The notes under the pieces: model-generated | Database searches by the model: none | Seen by the model: the letters and a program-made list of their open reading frames with translations, nothing else | Told to the model about the DNA's origin: nothing | In this document: positions 25,665 through 35,603 of the stretch, piece after piece | Position numbering within the stretch: position 1 is the stretch's first letter | How the letters are laid out: every line of letters starts with the position of its first letter | Assembly (NCBI RefSeq): GCF_910578445.1 | Contig: NZ_CAJTQC010000014.1 | Location: forward strand, 6,543 to 70,542 | DNA: 64,000 nucleotides | Direction of reading: 5' to 3' | DNA from: an uncultured Duncaniella sp. | GTDB taxonomy: Bacteria > Bacteroidota > Bacteroidia > Bacteroidales > Muribaculaceae | Program-made: the position numbers and the translations under genes

Positions 25665-27800
25665 ATGAAACCCAATTTCAAAGAAATCGATATAGTAAAG
25701 GATGCTTTCGGCGAGCAGCAAGTTCCCGAAACTCAGGGGGAAGACTGGCTTACCCCCGAACTCATTCCGGTAAAGCCTATCTATACCAAAAACGACCTTG
25801 AGGGTCTCGAACACCTCAACTATGTTTCAGGTATTCCTCCTTTCCTCCGTGGCCCGTACAGCGCCATGTATCCCCTCCGTCCTTGGACTATCCGTCAGTA
25901 TGCCGGATTCTCCACAGCAGCAGAATCAAACGCCTTCTACCGCCGCAACCTTGCGTCGGGACAGAAAGGTCTGTCAGTTGCGTTTGACCTCGCAACACAC
26001 CGCGGATATGACGCTGACCACGAGCGCGTAGTCGGCGACGTAGGTAAGGCCGGTGTGTCAATCTGCTCTCTCGAAGACATGAAAGTGCTCTTCGAAGGTA
26101 TCCCCTTGAACAAGATGTCAGTGTCGATGACCATGAACGGTGCGGTGCTTCCAGTGCTCGCCTTCTACATCAACGCCGGTCTCGAACAGGGCGCGAAACT
26201 TGAAGAGATGGCAGGTACTATCCAGAACGACATCCTCAAGGAATTCATGGTGCGCAACACCTATATCTACCCGCCGGAATTCTCGATGCGAATCATCGCC
26301 GACATCTTCGAGTACACCTCACAGAACATGCCTAAGTTCAACTCGATTTCGATTTCAGGCTACCACATGCAGGAAGCCGGCGCGACATGCGACATCGAGC
26401 TTGCCTACACTCTTGCCGACGGTCTCGAATATCTCCGTGCAGGTATCAACGCAGGCATCGACATCGACGCTTTCGCTCCCCGTCTGTCATTCTTCTGGGC
26501 TATCGGCATGAACTACTTCATGGAAGTTGCAAAGATGCGTGCCGCTCGTCTTCTCTGGGCCAAGATTGTCAAGCAGTTCAACCCGAAGAACCCCAAGTCG
26601 CTCGCACTCCGCACACACTCTCAGACTTCAGGCTGGTCGCTCACCGAACAGGATCCCTTCAACAACGTGGGCCGTACATGTATCGAGGCTATGGGCGCAG
26701 CTCTCGGCCACACACAGTCGCTCCACACAAACGCTCTCGACGAAGCAATCGCCCTTCCGACCGACTTCTCGGCTCGTATCGCACGTAACACCCAGATCTA
26801 CATTCAGGAAGAGACCATGGTCACCAAGCAGGTAGACCCGTGGGGCGGTTCATACTACGTGGAAGCGCTCACCAACGAAATCGCACACCGCGCATGGGAG
26901 CACATTCAGGAAATCGAGAAGCTCGGCGGTATGGCCAAGGCTATCGAGTCAGGTCTCCCCAAAATGCGTATCGAAGAAGCTTCCGCACGCACTCAGGCCC
27001 GCATCGACTCAGGCCGTCAGACAATCGTCGGTATCAACAAGTATCGTCTTGACCACGAAGACCCGATTGATATCCTCGAAATCGACAACACTGAAGTCCG
27101 CAAGGATCAGGTGGCCCGTCTCGTCGACCTCAAGGCTAACCGCGACGAAGAGGCTGTCAAGAAAGCTCTTGAAGCAATCACCGAATGTGTCCGCACCAAG
27201 GAAGGCAACCTCCTTGACCTCGCTGTCAAGGCTGCAGGTCTTCGCGCTACACTCGGCGAAATTTCGGATGCCTGCGAAGATGTCGTAGGCCGTTATAAAG
27301 CTGTAATCAGAACAATTTCAGGCGTGTACTCATCAGAAACCAAGGCTGACCCCGACTTCGTGAAGGCTCAGCAGATGTGTGAAGAATTCGCTAAGCGCGA
27401 AGGTCGTCAACCCCGTATCATGATTGCCAAGATGGGTCAGGACGGTCATGACCGCGGAGCAAAAGTTGTCGCTACAGGTTATGCCGACTGCGGTTTCGAC
27501 GTCGACATGGGCCCGCTCTTCCAGACTCCGGCCGAGGCCGCTCGTCAGGCAGTTGAAAACGACGTTCACATCCTCGGTGTGTCGTCGCTCGCAGCAGGCC
27601 ACAAGACACTCATCCCGCAAGTTATCGAAGAGCTCAAGAAGCTCGGCCGTGAGGACATTCTCGTTACCGCCGGCGGTGTTATCCCCGCTCAGGACTACGA
27701 CTTCCTCTACAAGGCTGGTGTAGCAGCCATCTTCGGTCCCGGCACACGCATCCCCGTCTCTGCAATCAAGATGCTCGAACTTCTCGAAGGCGAGGAATAA
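25665..27800 (+). CDS. mutB: Methylmalonyl-CoA mutase, large (alpha) subunit
   Basis: Catalytic subunit of the B12-dependent mutase, 711 residues. The substrate-binding barrel (about 1-560) includes RPWTIRQYAGFSTA and RTHSQTSGWSLTEQDPFNN. The C-terminal cobalamin domain carries DGHDRGAK with the lower cobalt ligand His595 in a complete DxHxxG motif, followed by the ILGVSSLAAGHKTLIP region. All key elements are intact. It forms an operon with mutA; no methylmalonyl-CoA epimerase, decarboxylase or meaB gene is in the window. A terminator follows at 27835. Confidence 0.96.
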   Translation: MKPNFKEIDIVKDAFGEQQVPETQGEDWLTPELIPVKPIYTKNDLEGLEHLNYVSGIPPFLRGPYSAMYPLRPWTIRQYAGFSTAAESNAFYRRNLASGQKGLSVAFDLATHRGYDADHERVVGDVGKAGVSICSLEDMKVLFEGIPLNKMSVSMTMNGAVLPVLAFYINAGLEQGAKLEEMAGTIQNDILKEFMVRNTYIYPPEFSMRIIADIFEYTSQNMPKFNSISISGYHMQEAGATCDIELAYTLADGLEYLRAGINAGIDIDAFAPRLSFFWAIGMNYFMEVAKMRAARLLWAKIVKQFNPKNPKSLALRTHSQTSGWSLTEQDPFNNVGRTCIEAMGAALGHTQSLHTNALDEAIALPTDFSARIARNTQIYIQEETMVTKQVDPWGGSYYVEALTNEIAHRAWEHIQEIEKLGGMAKAIESGLPKMRIEEASARTQARIDSGRQTIVGINKYRLDHEDPIDILEIDNTEVRKDQVARLVDLKANRDEEAVKKALEAITECVRTKEGNLLDLAVKAAGLRATLGEISDACEDVVGRYKAVIRTISGVYSSETKADPDFVKAQQMCEEFAKREGRQPRIMIAKMGQDGHDRGAKVVATGYADCGFDVDMGPLFQTPAEAARQAVENDVHILGVSSLAAGHKTLIPQVIEELKKLGREDILVTAGGVIPAQDYDFLYKAGVAAIFGPGTRIPVSAIKMLELLEGEE

Positions 27801-27834
27801 ACCCGACTGAGACTTTTTTCAGATAAATCATTTC

Positions 27835-27870
27835 AGCAGGGACGCTCGATTCGGGCGCCCCTGCTATTTC
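27835..27870 (+). terminator. Terminator after mutB
   Basis: Hairpin AGCAGGGaCGC / GCGCCCCTGCT with a TCGATTCGG-like loop, followed by ATTTCT. The U-run is short. Confidence 0.65.
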
Positions 27871-27910
27871 TAATATCATATCAATAATCACTCTAAAACA
27901 GTTGCATTCA

Positions 27911-29080
27911 ATGGATAATTTCTCACTATGCACTCCAACGAGATACGTATTCGGACGTGAAGCTGAATGTAAGGCCGCAGACCTCTGCCATGAGGCCGGA
28001 TGGAAAAGCGTCATGATTGTCTACGGCGGACAGTCGGCGATACGAAGCGGACTGCTTGAACGCGTCAGAAAGTCACTTTCCGACACAGGCATCAAAGTCA
28101 CAGAGCTTGGCGGCGTCCAGCCGAATCCTACGGATGACAAAGTATACGAAGGTATCGCCCTCGGACGTGAAACGGGAGTTGACGCGCTTCTTGCCGTTGG
28201 CGGAGGCTCTGTAATCGACACTGCAAAAGCCATTGCCGGCGGCATACCGTATGAAGGTGATTTCTGGGACTTCTATTGCGGCAAGTCAACCGTCACCAAG
28301 GCTCTTCCGTTAGGAGTTATCCTTACTATACCGGCAGCAGGAAGCGAAGGTAGCGGCAACTCGGTCATCACACGCATCGACGGACTGCGAAAACTTTCAT
28401 TGCGCACCGACACCGCACTGCGCCCGAAATTCGCATGCCTTAACCCGGAACTCACCTATACACTCCCACCCTATCAGACAGCAAGCGGCATCGCCGACAT
28501 GATGGTCCACATAATGGAGCGTTACTTCACCCCGACGGAAGGAGTGGAAGTAACCGACCGTCTGTGTGAAGGACTGCTAAAAGCAATAATCGCAGAAGCC
28601 CCTAGAGTAATGGCCGAACCGGAGAACTACGACGCACGTGCAAACATAATGTGGAGCGGAACTCTTGCCCACAATGGAATCTGCGGATGCGGACGTCGCG
28701 AGGACTGGGCCTCACACTTCATCGAACATGAACTGAGCGCGCTTTATAACGTCACTCACGGTGCAGGACTTGCCGTAATCACCCCCGCTTGGATGAGCTA
28801 TGTCGGAGAACGCCGTCCGGCTAAAGTAGCCCAGTTCGCCCGACGGGTATTCGACGTGACAGAAAGCGACGACCTCAAGGCTGCGATGGAAGGAATCAGA
28901 CAGCTGCGCGAATTTTTCCATTCCATCGGGCTTCCGGTTTCAATGAAAGAACTCGGCATAGAGAATCCGGATATCGAACTGCTCGTCAGAAAACTTCACG
29001 AGAACAAAGGACCGAAAATCGGTGGCTACCTGACGCTTGAAGCCGAAGACTCAAAGGCAATATTCATTCTCGCACAGTAA
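27911..29080 (+). CDS. Iron-containing alcohol dehydrogenase (butanol-dehydrogenase-like)
   Basis: Group III metal-dependent alcohol dehydrogenase of about 389 residues, NAD(P)-linked. The ATG at 27911 gives MDNFSLCTPTRYVFGREAE, the usual opening. The nucleotide-binding motif GGGSVIDTAKAIA is clear (about residue 95). Metal ligands appear in ASGIADMMVHIMERYF (Asp and His), in HFIEHELSALYNVTHGAGLAV (two His), and the region CGRREDWASHF. Closest in style to BdhA/YqhD proteins, which reduce short aldehydes. The physiological substrate is unknown. It is a single gene between two terminators. Confidence 0.9.
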   Translation: MDNFSLCTPTRYVFGREAECKAADLCHEAGWKSVMIVYGGQSAIRSGLLERVRKSLSDTGIKVTELGGVQPNPTDDKVYEGIALGRETGVDALLAVGGGSVIDTAKAIAGGIPYEGDFWDFYCGKSTVTKALPLGVILTIPAAGSEGSGNSVITRIDGLRKLSLRTDTALRPKFACLNPELTYTLPPYQTASGIADMMVHIMERYFTPTEGVEVTDRLCEGLLKAIIAEAPRVMAEPENYDARANIMWSGTLAHNGICGCGRREDWASHFIEHELSALYNVTHGAGLAVITPAWMSYVGERRPAKVAQFARRVFDVTESDDLKAAMEGIRQLREFFHSIGLPVSMKELGIENPDIELLVRKLHENKGPKIGGYLTLEAEDSKAIFILAQ

Positions 29081-29109
29081 TCCCACTCATGATTATAACA
29101 CTATAGACT

Positions 29110-29155
29110 AAACGGCCTATGCAAGTTGATTTTGCATGGGCCGTTCGCATTTTTC
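29110..29155 (+). terminator. Intrinsic terminator after the alcohol dehydrogenase
   Basis: AACGGCC (29110-29116) pairs with GGCCGTT (29139-29145), with an inner ATGCA / TGCAT step, then CGCATTTTT. Convergent with kup. Confidence 0.85.
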
Positions 29156-29173
29156 CATAGCCAATATCCGCGT

Positions 29174-31138
29174 CTATTGTACGCGCATGATACGGCGTGG
29201 GATATGAGTGTTGATAATCAGCGGGACTGTCTCTATTTTCAAATTACTTGTGTCGAATCCGAAAGCATTTCCGGCATCAAGCTCCATCCTGTGCAACAAG
29301 GCATGAAAGTTCATCAGGAATCTGTCGCGACTGTTACACTGGCTTGATGGTGAGAACACGCGATGAATGATAATAAACCTGAAATCGCCTGATATGCCAT
29401 GACTGCGTAGCGACGGATAATTACTTGTCAGGTCAATCAGCCCGTCTTCAACCATATCCTCGATAGCCTGACGAAGATAAACGCTTAACTGTGGTTGAAT
29501 CCTGAATCCGATACGGAATTTGAAACTTGTAATAGTATCCGGCACTATAACAGTCCGCTCATATTCCAATGTATCAGGATTGTCGGTAAACTCGACACGC
29601 AGTATCCAGTAATGGTCGGCCCGTTTGGGCTGCTTGTTGACAATTGAATAAATCAGCTTGCTTTCAACTTCACAGGCATTGTCCGAACGGCTCATATACA
29701 CAAGGTTAGAAGCATACTTTGGTATTTCCTTATCTGATTTTATATCCTTGATAATATCGGTATAATCGTCGAACGACCTGTATTCTATGTATTTACGTCT
29801 GATTCTTGTTGCCTTGCGCCACACAAGCATCACACCACACACCAGTCCGGCTATCAACAGGGTAAACCAGCCTCCGTGTGTGAATTTAAACATATTGGCC
29901 ACGAAAAACGCGCCCTCTATCAAGGTGAAAACGACCGTAAAGACTCCGACCATCCATAGCTTCACACCCTTATGCCTGAGATACAAGGCGAGAAGTATCG
30001 TTGTCATAAGCATGGTGACAGTGATTGCAAGGCCATAGGCCGCTTCCATATGGCCGGAAGTCCGGAAGATGACAACCGTCAGGATACATCCTATATACAA
30101 AAAGCCGTTTACAAGTGGAATGTATAACTGCCCCTTTACCGTAGACGGGTATTTAATGCGCAGACGAGGCCAGAAATCGAGACTCATGGCCTCGCTGAAT
30201 ATAGTGAACGACCCGCTCAGCAATGCCTGACTCGCAATGATGGCAGCTCCGGTGCTGATAATGATTCCGGCAGGCAGAAACCACCGAGGCATGACCCCGT
30301 AGAACGGATTGACTCCTTCGGGATAGCCTGAGGCTTGAGATATTATCCATGCCCCCTGACCGAGATAATTAAGTATCAGCATGAGTTTCACGAACAGCCA
30401 GCTGTATGTGATGTTCATTCTGCCGCAGTGACCAAGATCCGAATATAGGGCCTCAGCACCTGTCGTACACAAGAACACAGCTCCAAGAATCATAAACCAA
30501 CCCGGATAATCCACCAGAAGCCTTACGGCATACCAAGGATTGAAAGCCTTCATGATTGCCCAATGATCAGAGAGATGTACCACACCGAGGATTCCGAGCA
30601 TGAGAAACCAAGCAAGCATAAACGGGCCGAAAAACTTTCCGATAGCCTTAGTCCCGAGACGCTGCACAAGGAATATGCCTGAAATAATCACTATCACAAT
30701 CGGCATGACAGGCGCGTCGGGATTGAGATCCCTCAGCCCTTCTATGGCCGAAGTGACCGTCATGGCAGGCGTGATGACTCCGTCGGCAATCAATGCGCTT
30801 GCCCCGACGGCTGCGAGAATGTAAATCCATTTCCGCTTCAAGCCCTTTATAAGCGAATAGAGCGCAAGGATGCCGCCCTCCCCCTTATTGTCGGCGCGCA
30901 GAGCGATGACAACATATTTCAGCGTCGTCTGCAATGTCAGTGTCCATATAACACACGACACAGCACCTATCACGTAGTCAGGCCCATAGCCGTGGTCAAC
31001 ACCCATGATGGCCTTCATTACATAGAGAGGCGAAGTCCCTATATCACCGAAAACAATACCTATCGCCACCAATAGCGCCGCAATGGTGACACGATGAATA
31101 TGTTGATTCTGACGTGTGGTTGTTGTTTCTGTCTGCAT
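29174..31138 (-). CDS. kup: KUP-family potassium transporter
   Basis: Inner-membrane K+ uptake protein, probably a K+/H+ symporter as in the family. It has 654 residues. The opening after a short hydrophilic start is the conserved IGIVFGDIGTSPLYVMKAI. About twelve hydrophobic segments run to residue 450, including GEGGILALYSLIK and the family motif STGAAIIASQALLSGSFTI. The C-terminal cytoplasmic domain (about 470-654) is hydrophilic. The ATG at 31138 is preferred because it leaves a 15-20 residue cytoplasmic lead. Divergent from uvrB across a 261-base gap. Confidence 0.95.
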   Translation of the reverse strand: MQTETTTTRQNQHIHRVTIAALLVAIGIVFGDIGTSPLYVMKAIMGVDHGYGPDYVIGAVSCVIWTLTLQTTLKYVVIALRADNKGEGGILALYSLIKGLKRKWIYILAAVGASALIADGVITPAMTVTSAIEGLRDLNPDAPVMPIVIVIISGIFLVQRLGTKAIGKFFGPFMLAWFLMLGILGVVHLSDHWAIMKAFNPWYAVRLLVDYPGWFMILGAVFLCTTGAEALYSDLGHCGRMNITYSWLFVKLMLILNYLGQGAWIISQASGYPEGVNPFYGVMPRWFLPAGIIISTGAAIIASQALLSGSFTIFSEAMSLDFWPRLRIKYPSTVKGQLYIPLVNGFLYIGCILTVVIFRTSGHMEAAYGLAITVTMLMTTILLALYLRHKGVKLWMVGVFTVVFTLIEGAFFVANMFKFTHGGWFTLLIAGLVCGVMLVWRKATRIRRKYIEYRSFDDYTDIIKDIKSDKEIPKYASNLVYMSRSDNACEVESKLIYSIVNKQPKRADHYWILRVEFTDNPDTLEYERTVIVPDTITSFKFRIGFRIQPQLSVYLRQAIEDMVEDGLIDLTSNYPSLRSHGISGDFRFIIIHRVFSPSSQCNSRDRFLMNFHALLHRMELDAGNAFGFDTSNLKIETVPLIINTHIPRRIMRVQ

Positions 31139-31399
31139 AATGTGTCAAACGTGTTATATCAACATTATAAACCATCATATCGCAAAAATTGTTCCGGCGA
31201 CAACATCACTTTGTTATGAATGAACAACTTAAACGATACGCTGTTACGGACAATCTATCTTTTCCCAACCGTCGATCAATGCCATTGTCAGCAAACTGAC
31301 CCCGTCAGGAGAATACATTTGCAAATAGTCCATAAAAATTCTTAGCAGATGGAATTTACCTATAGGATATTATGAGTAATTTCCGTAATTTTGTAGGTT
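31139..31399. promoter_or_regulatory. Divergent kup / uvrB intergenic region
   Basis: No gene seen. The clearest signal is TAATTTTG at 31386-31393, only 6 bases before the uvrB ATG. A matching -33 box is not evident. If this is the -7 element, the uvrB message would be nearly leaderless. Confidence 0.3.
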
Positions 31400-33499
31400 A
31401 TGAAATTCGAGTTATCTTCACAATATCAGCCGACAGGCGACCAGCCTCAGGCCATCGAGCAGCTTGTGGCAGGAATCGAAGCCGGGGAGAAGGCACAGAC
31501 ACTCCTCGGTGTGACCGGTTCCGGCAAGACTTTCACAATGGCCAACGTCATTGCCCGGATTGAAAAACCCACCCTCATCCTCAGCCACAACAAGACACTT
31601 GCGGCACAGCTCTACAGCGAGTTCAAGGGATTTTTCCCCAACAACTCGGTGCAGTATTTCGTGTCGTACTACGACTATTACCAGCCGGAAGCCTATATAC
31701 CGACAGTCGACAAATATATCGAAAAAGACCTCATGATAAATGATGAGATTGAGAAACTGCGTCTGTCGACAGTGTCGGCTCTACTTTCAGGCCGAAAAGA
31801 TGTCATCGTCGTCTCGTCCGTCTCGTGTCTCTACGGCATGGGCAATCCAGAAGACTTCGACAGTAATGTCGTGACTGTAAAAGTCGGCCAGAAGATAACA
31901 CGCAACAAATTCCTCCGCTCCCTTGTCGGGTCGTTGTACTCACGCAATGAGGTCGAACTATCGCGCGGAACATTCCGCGTCAAAGGCGACACCGTCGACA
32001 TCCGCCTCGCGTATGAAGAAATCATTGTGCGCGTCACCTTCTGGGGCGATGAAATAGAATCCATCAAGACCCTCCACCCCGACGACAACACATCGCTCGG
32101 CTCTCACGACATATTCCAGATATATCCGGCCAACCTATTTGTCACCTCACCCGAACGCATGGGTTCGGCAATAGGCCAGATTGAACTCGACCTCGGCGAG
32201 CAATATAACTATTTCATGCGCGAGGCTAAGGAAATGGAGGCCAAACGACTCCTCGAACGAGTGACCTACGATGTCGAGATGCTCCGTGAGGTCGGCCATT
32301 GTTCAGGGATAGAAAATTACAGCCGCTATTTCGACGGACGGCAGCCCGGCATGCGCCCGTTCTGTCTCCTCGACTACTTCCCGAAAGACTTCCTGACCAT
32401 CATCGACGAGAGCCATGTGACCCTCCCGCAGTGCCGTGCGATGTATGGAGGCGACCTGTCGAGAAAGATGAATCTCGTAGAATATGGATTCCGGCTGCCG
32501 GCGGCCCTTGACAACCGTCCGCTGAAATTCGATGAGTTCGAAAAACTGACACCACAGGTGCTGTATGTCAGCGCTACCCCCGCCGACTATGAACTTGAAA
32601 AATGCGAGGGTGTGGTGGTCGAACAGATTATCCGTCCCACAGGTCTGCTTGATCCTATTATAGAAGTGCGCCCGTCGCTCAACCAGATTGACGACCTGCT
32701 CCATGAAATCAACGAGCGCATCGAACGCGACGAACGTGTGCTTGTCACCACCCTTACCAAAAGAATGGCCGAAGAGCTTAACGACTACCTCACGAGACTG
32801 CGCATAAAGACAGCCTACATCCACAGCGATGTCGACACCCTTGACCGCATCAAGATTCTCGACGGCCTGAGAGCCGGAGAATTCGACGTGCTTGTCGGTG
32901 TCAATCTGTTGCGTGAAGGCCTCGACCTTCCGGAAGTTTCTCTCGTAGCCATCCTCGATGCCGACAAGGAGGGATTCCTGCGAAGCCACCGATCGCTCAC
33001 GCAGACTGTCGGCCGCGCCGCACGTAACCTCAACGGCACTGTCATAATGTATGCCGACAAGATTACAGATTCAATGCAACAGACCATCGACGAGACTGCT
33101 CGCCGACGCGCTGTCCAGCTCGCCTACAATGAAGAACACGGCATCACACCTCAAGCCATCATAAAGGCACGCAATTCAATCATCGGACTTGAAACCGACG
33201 ACGAGACTACAGATAAACTCAAGCCAAACCGCCAGCGCACGGCCTCCGGCAAGGAGCAAAAGACCGGGCGCTCGAAAGCCCCTGTCCCCTATGCCGAGGA
33301 ATATGGCACGAAAGTCAACCTTGCCGCCGACCCTGTCATGCCATACCTGTCGGCCGATGCACTCCAGAAGCTCATCACCAAACGCCGTCTGGATATGGTC
33401 GAAGCCGCCAAACGCATGGATTTCATCGAAGCCGCCCGTCTGCGCGACGAAGTTCTCGCGATGGAGGACCAGCTTTCAAAAATGCCGGCCGAGGAATGA
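31400..33499 (+). CDS. uvrB: UvrABC system protein B
   Basis: Damage-verification helicase of nucleotide excision repair. The 699 residues are close to the family norm. Walker A is GVTGSGKT (residues 37-44). The DNA-wrapping beta-hairpin region (YYDYYQPEAYIPTVDKYIEK) is present. Helicase motifs TIIDESH and VGRAARN are intact. The UvrC-binding UVR motif lies at the C terminus (LRDEVLAMEDQ). A charged linker of about 60 residues (DKLKPNRQRTASGKEQKTGR) precedes it and is more variable. Monocistronic or leading into the radical-SAM gene 64 bases downstream. Confidence 0.97.
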   Translation: MKFELSSQYQPTGDQPQAIEQLVAGIEAGEKAQTLLGVTGSGKTFTMANVIARIEKPTLILSHNKTLAAQLYSEFKGFFPNNSVQYFVSYYDYYQPEAYIPTVDKYIEKDLMINDEIEKLRLSTVSALLSGRKDVIVVSSVSCLYGMGNPEDFDSNVVTVKVGQKITRNKFLRSLVGSLYSRNEVELSRGTFRVKGDTVDIRLAYEEIIVRVTFWGDEIESIKTLHPDDNTSLGSHDIFQIYPANLFVTSPERMGSAIGQIELDLGEQYNYFMREAKEMEAKRLLERVTYDVEMLREVGHCSGIENYSRYFDGRQPGMRPFCLLDYFPKDFLTIIDESHVTLPQCRAMYGGDLSRKMNLVEYGFRLPAALDNRPLKFDEFEKLTPQVLYVSATPADYELEKCEGVVVEQIIRPTGLLDPIIEVRPSLNQIDDLLHEINERIERDERVLVTTLTKRMAEELNDYLTRLRIKTAYIHSDVDTLDRIKILDGLRAGEFDVLVGVNLLREGLDLPEVSLVAILDADKEGFLRSHRSLTQTVGRAARNLNGTVIMYADKITDSMQQTIDETARRRAVQLAYNEEHGITPQAIIKARNSIIGLETDDETTDKLKPNRQRTASGKEQKTGRSKAPVPYAEEYGTKVNLAADPVMPYLSADALQKLITKRRLDMVEAAKRMDFIEAARLRDEVLAMEDQLSKMPAEE

Positions 33500-33563
33500 C
33501 AACCAGACAACATGAAATCCAATCCAGATAACCACCCACAAAATCTAAACAAATTATATAAAT

Positions 33564-35462
33564 ATGTATAACACATCCAAGACTAACAGACCGGCTGCCA
33601 ACCGCGCTCCATATCCTTCCGCCGACAGGTTTCTGCCAACCAGCGTCAAGGAAATGAAAGCTCTGGGCTGGGACCACGTAGATATTGTCCTTTTTTCAGG
33701 AGATGCCTATGTCGACCATCCGTCATTCGGTGCTGCCGTGCTCGGACGTGTGCTTCAGGACGCAGGCTACAATGTGGCCATAGTGCCACAGCCCAACTGG
33801 CAGGATGACCTCCGTGATTTCAAAAAGTTCGGAGCTCCGAGACTCTTTTTCGGGGTATCGGCAGGAGCTATGGACTCGATGGTCAACCACTACACTGCCG
33901 CACGCCGCCGCCGCAGTGATGACGCATATACACCCGGCGGACGCCACGGAGCGCGCCCTGACTATCCGACGATAGTCTATTCAAAAATACTCCGTGAACT
34001 CTATCCCGACACTCCTATCATAGCCGGAGGAATCGAAGCCTCCATGCGCCGACTGAGCCACTATGATTACTGGGAGGACCGTCTGCGCCCCTCGCTCCTC
34101 GCCGACTGCGAAGCCGACATTATCAGCTATGGCATGGGCGAGAAAATAATAGTCGAGATAGCCCGGATGCTCGACGAAGGCACACCCCTGTCATCAATGA
34201 CAGACCTGCCGCAAACTGTCATCCGCATATCGGAGGCCGATTTTTCAGCCGGTAAAGACGATATAATTCTCCACTCTTTCGCCGACTGCCTACGCGACAA
34301 GCGACTTCAGGCGGAGAACTTCAAACACATCGAACAGCAGAGCAACGCAATGCACGGCCGGACTCTATGGCAGCTCCACAACGGCTTTTGGGTGAAAGTC
34401 AACCCGATGTATCCACCAATGACCACCGAAGAAATCGATGCCTCGTTCGACCTTCCATATACACGTCTGCCACACCCGCGCTACAAGGACAAACGCATTC
34501 CGGCCTACGAGATGATACGCCATTCGGTCAACATCCACCGAGGCTGTTTCGGAGGCTGCTCATTCTGCACCATCTCGGCACATCAGGGTAAGTTCATCGC
34601 ATCGAGGAGCAAGGAGTCGGTGTTGCGTGAAGTCAGAAAGGTCACACAGATGCCCGATTTCAAAGGCTATATCAGCGATGTCGGTGCACCGAGCGCAAAC
34701 ATGTACCGCATGGGAGGCAAGAATCTCGCTATATGCGAAAAATGCCTCAAACCGTCGTGCCTCCACCCGAAAGTATGTCCGAACCTCAACACCGACCACC
34801 GTCCGCTGCTCGACCTCTACCATGCCGTGGATGCAATTCCCGGGATAAAGAAATCGTTTATCGGCAGCGGTGTCCGCTATGACCTGTCCATGCACCATAC
34901 AGGAGACCCGGTGATTGATGCCGCCAACCGACAATATAACGAAGAACTTATCACATCACATGTCTCCGGCCGACTCAAAGTGGCCCCTGAACACACCTCA
35001 GACACGGTGCTCAACATGATGCGCAAGCCCTCGTTCCAGCTCTATCACGAGTTCAGCCGCTTCTTTGAGCGTGTCAACTCGCGCCACGGACTAAAACAGC
35101 AACTAATCCCCTACTTCATTTCGTCGCATCCGGCATGTCGCGAAGTTGACATGGCCGAGCTTGCAGCCGAGACCAAGGAGCTCAATCTGCATCTTGAGCA
35201 GGTGCAGGACTTCACTCCTACCCCCATGACCCTCTCGACGGAGATATATTACACCGGCTATCACCCCTACACAGGAGAGAAAGTCTTCACGGCCATCACT
35301 CCGGATGAAAAACTCGCCCAGCGAAAATATTTCTTCTGGTATGACCGTGCCTACCGCCCCGACATAATGCGTTCGCTCCAGCGCCTCCACCGTCCCGACC
35401 TGCTCAAACGCCTCTTCCCTCAGCAGGCCTCGCATCCTTACAGGAAAAACGCAAAGAGATGA
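33564..35462 (+). CDS. YgiQ-family radical SAM protein
   Basis: Large radical S-adenosylmethionine protein of the YgiQ family, function not established. The 632-residue protein has an N-terminal cobalamin-like domain (about 25-200, with GVSAGAMDSMVNHYT and IIAGGIEASMRRLSHYDYW). The radical SAM core has Cys328, Cys332 and Cys335 in RGCFGGCSFCTISAHQG, the CX3CX2C cluster motif. A further Cys-rich segment (CEKCLKPSCLHPKVCPN) follows near residue 390 and may bind a second cluster. The basic tail is short. It follows uvrB on the same strand. Confidence 0.9.
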   Translation: MYNTSKTNRPAANRAPYPSADRFLPTSVKEMKALGWDHVDIVLFSGDAYVDHPSFGAAVLGRVLQDAGYNVAIVPQPNWQDDLRDFKKFGAPRLFFGVSAGAMDSMVNHYTAARRRRSDDAYTPGGRHGARPDYPTIVYSKILRELYPDTPIIAGGIEASMRRLSHYDYWEDRLRPSLLADCEADIISYGMGEKIIVEIARMLDEGTPLSSMTDLPQTVIRISEADFSAGKDDIILHSFADCLRDKRLQAENFKHIEQQSNAMHGRTLWQLHNGFWVKVNPMYPPMTTEEIDASFDLPYTRLPHPRYKDKRIPAYEMIRHSVNIHRGCFGGCSFCTISAHQGKFIASRSKESVLREVRKVTQMPDFKGYISDVGAPSANMYRMGGKNLAICEKCLKPSCLHPKVCPNLNTDHRPLLDLYHAVDAIPGIKKSFIGSGVRYDLSMHHTGDPVIDAANRQYNEELITSHVSGRLKVAPEHTSDTVLNMMRKPSFQLYHEFSRFFERVNSRHGLKQQLIPYFISSHPACREVDMAELAAETKELNLHLEQVQDFTPTPMTLSTEIYYTGYHPYTGEKVFTAITPDEKLAQRKYFFWYDRAYRPDIMRSLQRLHRPDLLKRLFPQQASHPYRKNAKR

Positions 35463-35537
35463 CAGTAGAGCCAGACAATATCCAACAGCTCTGTATGTTG
35501 GTGTATTGTCAGCATTGAAATATACCGCAACAAAGAC

Positions 35538-35585
35538 GAGGCTGCATCCCACTTCATCATCCGGGAAACAGCCTCTCTTCTTTAG
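35538..35585 (+). terminator. Terminator after the radical SAM gene
   Basis: GAGGCTG (35538-35544) pairs with CAGCCTC (35569-35575) around a 24-base loop, then TCTTCTTT. Convergent with ahpC. A second hairpin (GACAATA / TATTGTC) sits just upstream near 35475-35511. Confidence 0.6.
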
Positions 35586-35603
35586 CGCTTAACGGTCATC
35601 AAT

